A stretch of 45,676 bases of DNA from DATLHO01 sp035539855 (GCA_035539855.1 DATLHO010000227.1:1-45676), one strand, 5' to 3'; shown: positions 34,275 to 43,298, counted from the first letter of the stretch. Notes: a model not told the origin generated them from the sequence alone. Made by a program: numbers and translations.

Positions 34275-34766
34275 CTACCCCAGTCTCTCGTTCATCGCCA
34301 GCGCCACCTCGCGCTGCAGGCGCTTGTAGACGAGGATCTTCTCCAGCAGCGCCGGATCGGACGTTGCGAGGATCTGCACCGCGAGCAGGCCGGCGTTGCG
34401 CGCCCCGCCGATCGCGACAGTCGCCACCGGCACTCCCTTCGGCATCTGCACGATCGACAGCAGCGAGTCGAGACCACCCAGCGCCTGTGTCTGCACCGGG
34501 ACGCCGATGACCGGCAATGGCGTGTGCGCCGCGGTCATTCCCGGCAGGTGCGCCGCGCCGCCGGCGCCCGCGATGATCACGCGCACGCCGCGCTCGTGCG
34601 CCGTTCGACCGTACTCCGCCATGTCGTCGGGCATGCGGTGCGCCGAGATCACGCGCATCTCGTAGGCGATCGCGAACTCCTCGAGCGCCTCGGCCGCCGC
34701 CTTCATCGTCGGCAGATCCGATTCGCTCCCCATGATGATTCCCACCTGCGGCTGACCCGTCTGCAT
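34275..34766 (-). CDS. purE: 5-(carboxyamino)imidazole ribonucleotide mutase
   Basis: This 163-residue enzyme (class I PurE length) converts N5-CAIR to CAIR in purine synthesis. IIMGSESDLPTM near the N-terminus and SAHRMPDDM with its catalytic His (about residue 44) are diagnostic, and AGGAAHLPGMTAA lines the active site. I chose ATG 34766 (MQTGQPQVG); an in-frame start at 34823 adds basic residues with no family match. purK is not in view. Confidence 0.96.
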   Translation of the reverse strand: MQTGQPQVGIIMGSESDLPTMKAAAEALEEFAIAYEMRVISAHRMPDDMAEYGRTAHERGVRVIIAGAGGAAHLPGMTAAHTPLPVIGVPVQTQALGGLDSLLSIVQMPKGVPVATVAIGGARNAGLLAVQILATSDPALLEKILVYKRLQREVALAMNERLG

Positions 34767-34901
34767 GGATCCTCTCGTCACGCGTGCCGAACCCGGACGG
34801 ATTCTGGCATGCCTGTTGAACATTGTCCCTGTAGCCGAGAACGGTCATCGGGCACGAAGGGAAGAAAGCTCGAAGTTATTCAATCACAGGGAGGGAGCGT
34901 C

Positions 34902-35048
34902 ATGTTGTGGACGATTGTAGCCATCCTGCTGATCCTCTGGTTGCTGGGTTGGCAGATGGAGTGGGCCGGTGGACTGATTCACCTGCTTCTCGTGGTAGCG
35001 CTCATCGTTGTCATCGTCAACCTCATTCGCGGCAGAAGCGCCGTCTAG
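34902..35048 (+). CDS. Tiny lmo0937-like membrane protein
   Basis: The 48-residue product is almost all membrane helix: MLWTIVAILLILWLLGWQ, then GGLIHLLLVVALIVVIVNLI. This matches the lmo0937 family of very small two-helix membrane proteins of unknown function, often abundant or stress-linked. A clear ribosome-binding site (GGGAGGGAG) lies 6 bases before the ATG, unusually strong for this window. It is divergent from purE, with a 135-base gap that should contain its promoter. Confidence 0.85.
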   Translation: MLWTIVAILLILWLLGWQMEWAGGLIHLLLVVALIVVIVNLIRGRSAV

Positions 35049-35208
35049 AGCGAACAGCGACGACGACAAATCCATGGCGGGGCGCAAGGCCCGCCCTTTG
35101 ACGAAGTCCGAAGACCGCCCGTGTGGAGCAATCCGCCCGGGCGCGTCTCGTTCCCGGCCGCACGGTGACATCCCTCCTCCCGCTCCCCCTCTCTATATTG
35201 CCGCGACC

Positions 35209-38200
35209 ATGACCGCACGGATACGAGACTTCATCACCCGCGGCGCAATGCCCCTCGTCGGACGCGACCGCGAGCTGCGCACGCTCCTCGATGCCTTCGC
35301 GAGCCTTCTCGAGGGAGAGGCGCGCGCGGTCTGGCTTATGGGCGTGCCCGGAGCGGGCAAGAGCCGATTGCTCGATGAGCTCAAGTCCCACGCGCGCGAG
35401 GGCTCGTCGCGCGCGCTCGTGCTGCATGCGAAGTGGTACGAAGGCGAGGGCATGGAGCTCGGTCCGCTCGGCAACGCGCTCGAGGTGCTGCGCCCGTCGC
35501 TGACCGCGTCGGTGGCCGCGCGCGTCTTTCGCGACGGTTCGATCGCGACGGTCGAGACGGCGATCGAGGCGCTGCAGATCGCGTCGCGCCGCTATCCGGT
35601 CGTGCTCATTCTCGACGACCTGCACTATCTGACGGGCTCGCGCGAGCTCGACCGGTTCATCGGCGCGCTCGAGGAGATCACGCTGATGGTCATCGCGACG
35701 ATGCGGCCGAGCGACAACCCCGCGCTGCGTGGACTGCGCGCGGCGCTGACCGGCTCGATTCCTCCACTTGATCTCGAGATCGGTCCGCTCGACGGAGCGG
35801 CGATCGCCGAGGCGGCCGAGGCGCTCTTCGGCGTCGCGACGCCCGCGCCGATGCTCGAACAGATCGCCGCGCTCTCCGGTGGCATCCCGTTGACGCTGCG
35901 CGAGGTGCTGCGCGAGCTCATGGCCGCCGGGCACGTCGTGAGCGTCGACGACGAGACCGCGCAGTGGCGTACCGCCGCGCTCGACGATGCGGAGCTTCGC
36001 GCGATCGGCGACCGCGTGCACGGCTTCAGCGGCCGGCTCGACGCGTTGCCCGCGGAGGAGCGCCAGTTGCTCGCGCTCGCGGCGTTCCTCGGCGAGCAGT
36101 TCAATCGCGATCTTCTGCGCGGGCTCGCCGAGCGTCTGTTCACGTGGGATTCGCTCGCCTTTGAGCGCCTGATCGTCGGCGGAATGATCGCGCTGGCGAC
36201 ACCGACCTCACGCCTCGGTACGCGCGAGCTCGAGCCGCGCACCTGCTTCGCGTTCGTGCACACGCTTCTGTGGAAGGCAACCGGCGCGACGCTCTCGCGG
36301 ATGCTTCCTCGTCGCCCCGACCTCGCCCGCGTCACGCTCGATCTGCTCGTCGGCGGCACCGGCGAGCTGTACACGACCGCGTCGCTCGAAGGACTCGAGG
36401 CGCACGCGCTCGACGACGCACTGCTTGTGCGCCTGTTCGACTGGCTCGTCGCAGTCGACCGCCGGCTGGCGCAGATCTATTCCGAGTCGTTCGTCGCGCT
36501 CTGCCAGACGACGCTCGAGCCCGCCCGGTCCCTCGGCCGTGGCGCCGGCGCGAGCTACCTCGCAGCGCTCACCGCCTACGGCAATCGCCTGTACCTCACC
36601 GGCGCCGACGCGGAGCTGCGCGGCGTGGCCGCGGAGATTGCGTCACTGCTCGGAGCGGCGAAGCCTCCGGTCGACGCCGACGAGCGCATCGCGCGGCTCG
36701 AGGCCGCGCTCGTCGTCTGGCACGACGCGGTGCGCAGCGGATCGCCGGGCGACGCGCACGCGCTGGTCGAGCCCCTGCTCGTCGGGCTGCCGGCTCCCGC
36801 CGAGCAGAGCGACCGCGAGCTGCGCGCGGCGGCCGAGGCGATCCGTCTGGTCGCGTCGCAGTCGTTCGCGCGCGGGGATTTCGCGTCGATGCTCGACGTC
36901 GCCGCCCCGTACATCCCCGAAATGGACCGGATGCGTCCGGAGGCCCTCAACGCGCTGCTGAAGGTGCTGCTCTATGCCGCGATGCAGGCCGGCCGCGAGG
37001 ACGAGGCCGCGGCCATGACGCGCGCCGCGCTACGTCTGCGTCGCGAGGCCGATCTGTTCACCGAGTACGAGCTGCTGCGGCACATCACCAGTCACGCGCT
37101 GCACACCAGCGACATCGACGCCGCGCGTACGCACGCGACCGCGATGCGCGAGCTCGTCGACCGTTATCCGGCATATCGCAATCTCAGCTCGAATTACTTC
37201 TACCTTCCCGAGATCGCCGCGCGCCAGGGGCGCATCGCCGAGCTCGCAAAGCTCGAGGAGGAGTTCCGTGCGCATCCGCCGCCGGCGCGCACGTCGCGCG
37301 AGCAGATCGCGATCGCCCAGTTGAAGTTCGTGCGCGAGTGGAACCAGCTCGGCCAGTGCGACCGCGCGCTCGGCTTCGCCAGCGACCTGCGCCGCATCAT
37401 GGCGGAGCTCTCGCCGATCATGCGCGTCTCGGTCGTGCTCGAGGAGCTTCGAGCGCGGATCGACCAGGGCGACCGCGGCTCCGCCGACCTGCTCCTCGGA
37501 GAGCTCGAGTCCATTTCGACGAGCATCGGTCCGTCGCGCGGCGATGGCACGTCGCAGCGCGTGCGAGTGCACGATTGCGCGCGGATGCTCGCCGAGGCGC
37601 TCGACGGAGGCGCCCCGCTCGAGACACTCCGGCGCGCCGGCAGCGACGGCAGATTCTCCGATCATCTCGGCGATGCCTTTCGAGCCGCGCGGATTCTGCT
37701 CAAGGGCGCCGAAGAGTCGCCGAAGGGCAAGCGCGAGCTCTCCGACGCAGCGTATGCGATTCTCGACACGACGGTCGCGAGCGCCGTAGCACAAGGCTCC
37801 GCGGGCATGGCGCACGTCTGGCTCGACACGATGGCGCCGCTGCTGCCGAAGACGCGCCTTCAGCGTTTCCGGGCCGCGGCCGGCGAGAGCGCGCACGAGA
37901 GCGCACAGACGGCCGAAGATGCGATCACGGGCGCGCGCGATCCGGGAGACGAGCCGATCCTCCGGACCTTCGGCACGCTGCGGATCGAAGGCTCCGGCGA
38001 GGGCAGCGCGAAGATCGAATCGAAGACGCGAACGCTCGTCGCGGTGCTGGTCGCCGCGCGCATGGGCGACTCTCGCTGGATCGGCGAGCTGACGCGCGAT
38101 CATCTGGCCGACCTGCTCTGGCCCGACATGTCGCTCGACCGGGCGGTGAACAACCTGCACGCGACGCTCAGCTACGCGCGGCGATTCCTTGGCGGCGCCG

Positions 38201-38697
38201 ACACGATAACGAACATCGACGGCGTGTACGATCTCGGCGCGGAGCTCCGTATTGACGCGGTCGAGTTTCGCGACTGCATCCAGCGGGGCAACCGGCTGTT
38301 CGCCGAGGGGATCTACTTCGGCGCGGCCAACGCCTATCGCAGCGGCATCGCGCTCGCCTCGGGAGATTTCCTCGAAGGGATGTACGCCGACTGGATCGAC
38401 AGCGCGCGCGAGGCGCTGCGCACCGAGCTGGCGACCGCGCTCGAGCGGCTGATCGGCATCGAGATCGAGCGCGAGAACTACCAGGCCGTGCCCGAGCTTG
38501 CCGATCGGCTGTTGACGATCGACGATCTCCACGACGGCGCCTACGAGGCGCTCATCCGCTCGGCGGCCGCCCGCGGCGCCCGGCGCGAGGCCTTCAGTCT
38601 CTTCAAGCGCTACGAGGACGCGCTCGAGGAGTACGGCGCGGGGCCGGCTCGGCGCATCACCACGCTGATGGACCGCGTCCGCGCCGGCGAGGCGTAG
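35209..38697 (+). CDS. Large AAA/STAND-type regulator with C-terminal SARP-like (BTAD) module
   Basis: The product is about 1162 residues. I chose ATG 35209 (MTARIRDF); the frame extends upstream but overlaps the tiny membrane gene and is low-complexity. An AAA_16-like NTPase opens the protein (LVGRDREL, Walker A GVPGAGKS at 45-52, Walker B VVLILDDLHYL at 131-141). A long helical, probably TPR-like region spans about 300-900. The last 250 residues resemble a SARP regulator: a winged-helix part (RTFGTLRIEG, LADLLWPDMSLDRAVNNLHATLS) then a BTAD (YEALIRSAAARGARREAFSLFKRYEDALEEYG). In most SARP-LAL proteins the DNA-binding part is N-terminal, so the order here is reversed. Targets are unknown. 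Confidence 0.88.
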   Translation: MTARIRDFITRGAMPLVGRDRELRTLLDAFASLLEGEARAVWLMGVPGAGKSRLLDELKSHAREGSSRALVLHAKWYEGEGMELGPLGNALEVLRPSLTASVAARVFRDGSIATVETAIEALQIASRRYPVVLILDDLHYLTGSRELDRFIGALEEITLMVIATMRPSDNPALRGLRAALTGSIPPLDLEIGPLDGAAIAEAAEALFGVATPAPMLEQIAALSGGIPLTLREVLRELMAAGHVVSVDDETAQWRTAALDDAELRAIGDRVHGFSGRLDALPAEERQLLALAAFLGEQFNRDLLRGLAERLFTWDSLAFERLIVGGMIALATPTSRLGTRELEPRTCFAFVHTLLWKATGATLSRMLPRRPDLARVTLDLLVGGTGELYTTASLEGLEAHALDDALLVRLFDWLVAVDRRLAQIYSESFVALCQTTLEPARSLGRGAGASYLAALTAYGNRLYLTGADAELRGVAAEIASLLGAAKPPVDADERIARLEAALVVWHDAVRSGSPGDAHALVEPLLVGLPAPAEQSDRELRAAAEAIRLVASQSFARGDFASMLDVAAPYIPEMDRMRPEALNALLKVLLYAAMQAGREDEAAAMTRAALRLRREADLFTEYELLRHITSHALHTSDIDAARTHATAMRELVDRYPAYRNLSSNYFYLPEIAARQGRIAELAKLEEEFRAHPPPARTSREQIAIAQLKFVREWNQLGQCDRALGFASDLRRIMAELSPIMRVSVVLEELRARIDQGDRGSADLLLGELESISTSIGPSRGDGTSQRVRVHDCARMLAEALDGGAPLETLRRAGSDGRFSDHLGDAFRAARILLKGAEESPKGKRELSDAAYAILDTTVASAVAQGSAGMAHVWLDTMAPLLPKTRLQRFRAAAGESAHESAQTAEDAITGARDPGDEPILRTFGTLRIEGSGEGSAKIESKTRTLVAVLVAARMGDSRWIGELTRDHLADLLWPDMSLDRAVNNLHATLSYARRFLGGADTITNIDGVYDLGAELRIDAVEFRDCIQRGNRLFAEGIYFGAANAYRSGIALASGDFLEGMYADWIDSAREALRTELATALERLIGIEIERENYQAVPELADRLLTIDDLHDGAYEALIRSAAARGARREAFSLFKRYEDALEEYGAGPARRITTLMDRVRAGEA

Positions 38698-38792
38698 GCC
38701 GATTCCGCATTTTTCTTCCTCCCTCCGATTTCCGTTTAGGAGCTCTTTAGGCGCCTCGATTACCATGTATCGAGAACAATGAGAGACGCGTC

Positions 38793-39359
38793 ATGCGACT
38801 GTCCCTACGACATACCATTCCACTGGCCATCGCGGCACTGGCGATCGTGAGCCGGCCGCTGGCCGCACAGGAGCCACTTCTGGCCGAGGCGGAGATCGAA
38901 ACGCCCGTCGTCGCCAGCGGCGGCGGCTCGACCGGTGGCGGCGGCACCGAGGTGCTCGCGACGATCGGACAGCCGCTCGGACCCGACGAGCCTCTGGCGG
39001 GCGTCGACGACGAGACGATCTGGCTGGGCTTCTGGGCGGTGATCCCGAGCGATCCGTCAGGGGTCCGCGAGGAGCGCCTGGCCACCGGGGCCGCCGGCAT
39101 CAGGATCGCGGCGATCGCGCCGAACCCCTTCGCCGACATCGTGGCGATCGACGTCGAGCTCGACCGTCCGGCGCACGTCGTCGTCGCGGTGCACGACGTT
39201 CTGGGCCGCGAAGTGGCACGGCTGGTCGACGGAGAGCGCGACTTCGGAGGACACCGGATCGTCTGGCGACCGGGGGATCTTCCCGCCGGCGCCTACCTCG
39301 TCCGGCTCGAGGTCGACGGCATCGCCCGCGGCGCGGCTCCGATTCAGCACGTTCGATAA
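38793..39359 (+). CDS. Exported protein with T9SS-type sorting domain
   Basis: The 188-residue protein starts with a signal peptide (HTIPLAIAALAIVSRPLAAQ). A Gly/Ser-rich short body (GGGSTGGGGTEVLATIGQP) follows. The C-terminal 85 residues form a T9SS type A sorting-like domain (IAPNPFADIVAIDVEL, VAVHDVLGREVARL, LPAGAYLVRLEVDG). The TIGQP...GFW pattern before the domain is common in short FCB secreted proteins whose role is unknown. It is 26 bases upstream of the next exported-protein gene, so they probably form a pair. Confidence 0.88.
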   Translation: MRLSLRHTIPLAIAALAIVSRPLAAQEPLLAEAEIETPVVASGGGSTGGGGTEVLATIGQPLGPDEPLAGVDDETIWLGFWAVIPSDPSGVREERLATGAAGIRIAAIAPNPFADIVAIDVELDRPAHVVVAVHDVLGREVARLVDGERDFGGHRIVWRPGDLPAGAYLVRLEVDGIARGAAPIQHVR

Positions 39360-39385
39360 GGAAATCACTCGATACAGGTGTCATC

Positions 39386-40243
39386 ATGCGATCCCTACTT
39401 CTTGCAGCACTGCTCGCCGTGCTGACCGCGGCCACCGCGGCGGCGCAGATTCCCCGAACCGTCAGCTTCCAGGGGCGCGCCCGCGACGCCGCCGGAGCCT
39501 ATCCCGACGACGAGCGCTCGATGACGATCCGCGTCTTCGCGGCCGCGACGGGCGGCTCGTCGATCTTCAGCGAGACGCACACCGTCCGATTCCAGCGGGG
39601 CGCCTTCACGATCATCATCGGCGGCAACACCGCCGGCGGGATCCCCGAGCGCGTCGGGTTCGACCGGCCTCTGTGGCTCGAGATCACGATCACGGGCTTC
39701 AACGGCAACGCGCCGCTGTCCCCCCGCCTGCAGTTCCACTCGGCGCCCTCGGCGATCGCCGCGATCACGGCCGAAAGCGCCGCAGTTGCCGACTCGCTGG
39801 CTCCGGGCTCGGTCGTCGGCGCCGCGCACGTCGTCGTGGCCGACACGCTCGGCTCGCGCACGGCGCCGGACCCCGGCACGATCTACCGCGACAACACGCC
39901 GATGGCCTGGGGCCTGGTCGCCGCCGACGGCACCCTCCTGGCCGACGTGGGAATCGAGTCGGTCACGAAAACCGGAAACGGCGGCTACGACGTGCTGCTC
40001 GACAACTCCGCGGTCATGGTCGCCGTTCCGAAGGGACGCGACGCGCCGGCGATGGCCCCGATGATCCAGCCGTCGCTGCTCTCGGACATCGGCGCTCCGC
40101 TGATCGCGCAGTGGTCGTTCCGCGCGGGCGTCCCGGCACAGGATCGCCTCATCGTCGTCCAGACCTTCGTTTCGCAGAACGGCGAAACGATCCCGACCGA
40201 CGCGGCGTTCGCGATCACGGTCTTCGGCCGGCCGGCGAAGTGA
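39386..40243 (+). CDS. Exported protein with 'SFQGR' fibre-like N-terminal domain
   Basis: The 285-residue product has a signal peptide (MRSLLLAALLAVLTAATAAA). The N-terminal segment IPRTVSFQGRARDAAG, then TIRVFAAATGGSSIFSET and GAFTIIIGG, matches a beta-rich unit frequent in secreted FCB proteins ('YQGRLTD... G.F.v.lG'). The remainder has Ser/Ala-rich repeats and a beta-rich C-terminus ending AFAITVFGRPAK. There is no T9SS sorting domain. It may be a surface or matrix structural protein; a specific function is not supported. A strong terminator follows. Confidence 0.82.
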   Translation: MRSLLLAALLAVLTAATAAAQIPRTVSFQGRARDAAGAYPDDERSMTIRVFAAATGGSSIFSETHTVRFQRGAFTIIIGGNTAGGIPERVGFDRPLWLEITITGFNGNAPLSPRLQFHSAPSAIAAITAESAAVADSLAPGSVVGAAHVVVADTLGSRTAPDPGTIYRDNTPMAWGLVAADGTLLADVGIESVTKTGNGGYDVLLDNSAVMVAVPKGRDAPAMAPMIQPSLLSDIGAPLIAQWSFRAGVPAQDRLIVVQTFVSQNGETIPTDAAFAITVFGRPAK

Positions 40244-40284
40244 TCGATCGATCCTCGACGAAGAACCCGATGCTCATTCCTCGC

Positions 40285-40321
40285 ACGAAGAATCCCCGGC
40301 CGGCGGTCGGGGATTCTTCGT
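40285..40321 (+). terminator. Rho-independent terminator
   Basis: ACGAAGAATCCCCG (40285-40298) pairs perfectly with CGGGGATTCTTCGT (40308-40321) around a nine-base loop, and TTT follows (40322-40324). It ends the pair of exported-protein genes. Confidence 0.88.
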
Positions 40322-40454
40322 TTTCAGCGCGTTTCGGCGGTGTTCATCCGCCGGGCCCGTCGTCGCCTCGGGTTCGCCGGAGACGGTGGTTTCGGCGATT
40401 CCACTGGAGAAATCCCCGGTAAGTCCCGATCATGCCCGGGCTAACCTTTCCCCT

Positions 40455-40474
40455 GCCCGCCGTGTTAGGCGGGC
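40455..40474 (+). other. Small hairpin in the sigma-factor leader
   Basis: GCCCGCC (40455-40461) pairs with GGCGGGC (40468-40474) around a six-base loop, 31 bases upstream of the proposed GTG start of the sigma factor. It may influence translation or be an operator; it has no T-run. Confidence 0.4.
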
Positions 40475-40505
40475 GACGAATTCCGACCCCCATCCAATCA
40501 TCCGA

Positions 40506-41108
40506 GTGGCCCTGCACGAAGTGTTCATACCGCGGTCATCCCGCTGGAAGGACCTCTCCGACGACGAGTTGATGGGACGGGTCCAGGATGGGGACGTTGC
40601 GGCCTTCCGGCAGCTGTACGACCGGTACAAGACGCAGCTGTTCCTGTACTGCCTGCGGATGGTCAACGATCGCGACGCGGCCAAGGACGTGCTGCAGGAC
40701 ATCTTCATTCGGATCCACACGCGCCGCGAGCAGTACAAGGCAGGGACGAATTTTCCGGGGTGGATTCACACGATCGCCCGCAATCTCTGCCTCAACGCCC
40801 GGCGCGACGCCCGGGAGCACCAGAGCTTCGACGACTCGATGCCCTATGCCTCGGCCGAAGCAGGCAACGGCGACGTGGCGCTGCGCCAGCGACTGGCCGA
40901 CGAGATCGCGCGACTGCCCGTGCTCTATCGCGAGGCGCTCGTGCTTCGCGAGTACGAGGATCTCTCCTACCAGGAGATCGCCGACACGCTCGGCGCGACG
41001 ATGGCGACCGTGAAGTTCAGAATCTTCAAGGCGCGCGAGATGCTTCGCCAGCGCCTTGGAAGCAGCCTCGACGAGTACAACGGCAACACCGACAGCAATC
41101 GCGAATGA
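40506..41108 (+). CDS. ECF RNA polymerase sigma factor
   Basis: The product is 200 residues from GTG 40506 (GTG 40521 is an alternative); the frame is open back to 40386 but that stretch includes a hairpin and lacks conserved sequence. Region 2 (DRYKTQLFLYCLRMVNDRDAAKDVLQDIFIRIH) melts and reads the -10; region 4 (LSYQEIADTLGATMATVKFRIFKA) is the helix-turn-helix for the -35. It is an extracytoplasmic-function sigma-70 member, controlling a stress or envelope regulon. The partner 33 bases downstream has an anti-sigma-like N-terminus, a membrane helix and a beta-barrel-like end, so envelope signals are the likely input. Confidence 0.95.
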   Translation: MALHEVFIPRSSRWKDLSDDELMGRVQDGDVAAFRQLYDRYKTQLFLYCLRMVNDRDAAKDVLQDIFIRIHTRREQYKAGTNFPGWIHTIARNLCLNARRDAREHQSFDDSMPYASAEAGNGDVALRQRLADEIARLPVLYREALVLREYEDLSYQEIADTLGATMATVKFRIFKAREMLRQRLGSSLDEYNGNTDSNRE

Positions 41109-41141
41109 CTCCGGCCGAACGCCGGAATCCGAAGGTGAGCA

Positions 41142-42560
41142 ATGATTACCGATGAAATCCAGGAGCTTCTCGACGGCGGGCTCGGCGACGAGCGAACCGC
41201 GGAGCTCCTCCATACGTTGTCGGTGAGTCCGGAGAAGCGCGAGGCGTTCCGGCAGTATCTGAACCTCCGCGCGTCGATGGCCGCCGACCGGATGGCCAGC
41301 ACGATGACGCCGGCAGAGGATGCCGCGCTCTGGGGAGCGATCACCGGACCGGCAGCGGTGCCGACGGCCGCGGCGACGACCGGTCGCTCGTGGCTCGCCC
41401 GCGGGGCCGCTCTGCTCGCCGCCGGGACGATCGGATATCTGCTCGGCACCACGACGATCTTCTCGCCGGTCGACAGCGCCGTCGAGGCCGGCGCCCGCAC
41501 GACGCGCACCGCGCCGGCGACGGGCACGCAGACGTCGCCGTCGGTCGGTTCGCCGTCGGTCGGTTCGCCGTCAGTCGGTTCGCCGTCAGTCGCTTCGCCG
41601 TCGGTCGCGTCGCCATCTGCCGGAGCTGCGGTGGCGACCGCGCCGAGGATCGAATACCGTGACCGCATCGAGTACCGCGACCGCGTCGCCTATCGCGACC
41701 GCATCGTCTACCGCGACCGGATCGTCGAGCGTGACGCCGCCGCGAGCAGCGATGCCTCTCCGGAAGTGACGCGCCTGACGAGCTCTCCGGCGATCGCCGC
41801 CGACTCGGTGCCGAGCGCGACTGAGGCGCGCGAGTCGCAGGCCGCTCCGCAGATTCCGGCAGACACGATCACCGCACGCGGGACCTCCACCGCGACCGCC
41901 GCGAATGACGCTCCGAGCCGCGGCGGCTCGACGAACGTCCAGGGCGCGATCGACGACCCGTGGATCGAGAATGCCATCGCCGAGGGTCCCTCGCCGATCG
42001 AGCGTGATGGCTGGGAGGCGCTCTACGTCGAGCGCGTCGGCCTGCTCGCGCCGGCGCCCGTGAAGATCGAGTCCGAGGACGAGGGCTTCGCCTACCGCCT
42101 GCTGGGACTGACGCACTGGTTCGGTGGCGGACACTTCGGTGTCGGCGGCCGGCTCGGCTACGGCAGCTTTTCGACGGTCGAGCTTTCGTCGCGCGCCGGC
42201 AGCACCGGCCTCGGCGAGGAGATCACCGGCACGGTGACCGCGAAGAACCGCCTCTGGCTCGAGGGGCACATCTCCTGGCGCACGCCGTTGACGCGCAGCC
42301 TGGCGGTGACGCTCGAGGGCAACATCGGCGGATCGGCCTATCACACCAAGCTTGCCGGCGACGTGGTCGGAACGTTCTTCGTGACCGACAACATCGGCCT
42401 GCACGCCGGTCTCGGCCTCGGCCGCTACTGGTACAGCATCGCCGACGAGCGCGACCGCATGCTCGAGGACACGCCGACCGGCGGCGTCACGAGCGACGTC
42501 AGCTCCACCTATGAGGGGCTGATGTTCGAGGGGCGCTACGGACTGTTCTTCCGCTTCTAG
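41142..42560 (+). CDS. Anti-sigma-like membrane protein fused to a C-terminal beta-barrel-like domain
   Basis: The 472-residue protein combines parts that normally belong to different proteins. Residues 1-75 (MITDEIQELLDGGLGDERTA, ELLHTLSVSPEKREAFRQYL) look like a short anti-sigma domain without the zinc-binding HxxxCxxC. A single membrane helix lies at about 86-106. Residues 132-161 are six SPSVG/SPSVA repeats and 170-199 five IEYRDR-type repeats; a disordered Ser/Thr/Ala stretch runs to about 265. Residues about 310-472 alternate polar and hydrophobic residues in amphipathic strands (FGVGGRLGYGSF, LWLEGHISW, LAVTLEGNIGGSAY, LHAGLGLGRYWYS) and end in EGRYGLFFRF; a terminal Phe is the outer-membrane barrel signal. 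If correct, one chain spans from the cytoplasmic sigma factor to the outer membrane. It starts 33 bases after the ECF gene. Confidence 0.85.
   Translation: MITDEIQELLDGGLGDERTAELLHTLSVSPEKREAFRQYLNLRASMAADRMASTMTPAEDAALWGAITGPAAVPTAAATTGRSWLARGAALLAAGTIGYLLGTTTIFSPVDSAVEAGARTTRTAPATGTQTSPSVGSPSVGSPSVGSPSVASPSVASPSAGAAVATAPRIEYRDRIEYRDRVAYRDRIVYRDRIVERDAAASSDASPEVTRLTSSPAIAADSVPSATEARESQAAPQIPADTITARGTSTATAANDAPSRGGSTNVQGAIDDPWIENAIAEGPSPIERDGWEALYVERVGLLAPAPVKIESEDEGFAYRLLGLTHWFGGGHFGVGGRLGYGSFSTVELSSRAGSTGLGEEITGTVTAKNRLWLEGHISWRTPLTRSLAVTLEGNIGGSAYHTKLAGDVVGTFFVTDNIGLHAGLGLGRYWYSIADERDRMLEDTPTGGVTSDVSSTYEGLMFEGRYGLFFRF
41535..41624 (+). repeat. 15-bp in-gene tandem repeat (six units, SPSVG/SPSVA)
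   Basis: Six 15-base units of TCGCCGTCGGTCGGT type encode SPSVG three times, SPSVA twice and SPSAG once. The unit is a multiple of three, so copy-number change would keep frame and alter the periplasmic spacer length. Confidence 0.9.
41649..41735 (+). repeat. 18-bp in-gene repeat (five units, IEYRDR)
   Basis: Five hexapeptide units IEYRDR, IEYRDR, VAYRDR, IVYRDR and IVERDA follow directly after the SPSVG repeats. The alternating hydrophobic and charged pattern suggests an extended or coiled spacer. The DNA repeat is diverged, so the peptide pattern looks selected. Confidence 0.85.
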
Positions 42561-42581
42561 GATCGCGATCCAATTCAGAGA

Positions 42582-43298
42582 ATGATGATGAACCCGACAA
42601 CACGACAGTCCTCGCGAATCCTGGGCGGCCTCGCCGCGCTCGCGCTCGCCGCATCCGCCTTTGGCGGATGTGTGGTGACGCCGGAGGAGACGTCATGGAA
42701 CGACGTCGGAACGTTCGGCTGGCCGGCGCAGATCGGCGCGACGATGCACTACAAGGTTGCCTCGCGCACGATGCCGCAGGACACCGCGGTCACCGCCGAG
42801 GTGCGTGCGGGCAAGGCCGAGTACGAGGGGATGTATCGTCTGGAGACGATCAACAACAAGGGCGAGACGCCGGGTGTCTCGCTGCAGGTGCACTTCAGGC
42901 CGACCGCCGACACGCTGTTCGTCGAGAACTCGCTCAAGCACGAGAACGGCCTCTCCGCCCGCTACGCTTTGGTGGCGCCGCTGGAGCGCGGTCGTACGTG
43001 GGTCGCCGATTACCAGACGACCGCCGACGACGCGCGCACGCCGTCGATGATCGCGACCGTCGTCGAGCGCTATTCCTACTGGAAGCTCGAGGGCCGAGGC
43101 TACGAGAACGTCGTCGCCGTCAAGTACGTCCCGGTTTCGCAGGGCGGCGAGCGACAGGAGTGGATCCGCTTCTATGCGAAGGGGATCGGGCTCATCCTGA
43201 CGGTGAAGAACCGGTACCCGATCTCGAGCTATCCGACCGGCGCGCCTCCCGAGGAGGAGGACCGGATCGTCCTGACCGAAACGTCGGTGGTGCACTGA
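42582..43298 (+). CDS. Predicted lipoprotein of unknown function
   Basis: The 238-residue protein starts with a lipoprotein signal (LGGLAALALAASAFGGC, lipidated Cys about residue 30). The mature part is beta-rich (IGATMHYKVASRTM, ISSYPTG) with no family recognised. It starts 21 bases after the anti-sigma/barrel gene and ends 22 bases before the next, so it belongs to the same operon. It could be an accessory of the envelope-sensing system or a target of the sigma factor; the sequence does not decide. Confidence 0.82.
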   Translation: MMMNPTTRQSSRILGGLAALALAASAFGGCVVTPEETSWNDVGTFGWPAQIGATMHYKVASRTMPQDTAVTAEVRAGKAEYEGMYRLETINNKGETPGVSLQVHFRPTADTLFVENSLKHENGLSARYALVAPLERGRTWVADYQTTADDARTPSMIATVVERYSYWKLEGRGYENVVAVKYVPVSQGGERQEWIRFYAKGIGLILTVKNRYPISSYPTGAPPEEEDRIVLTETSVVH

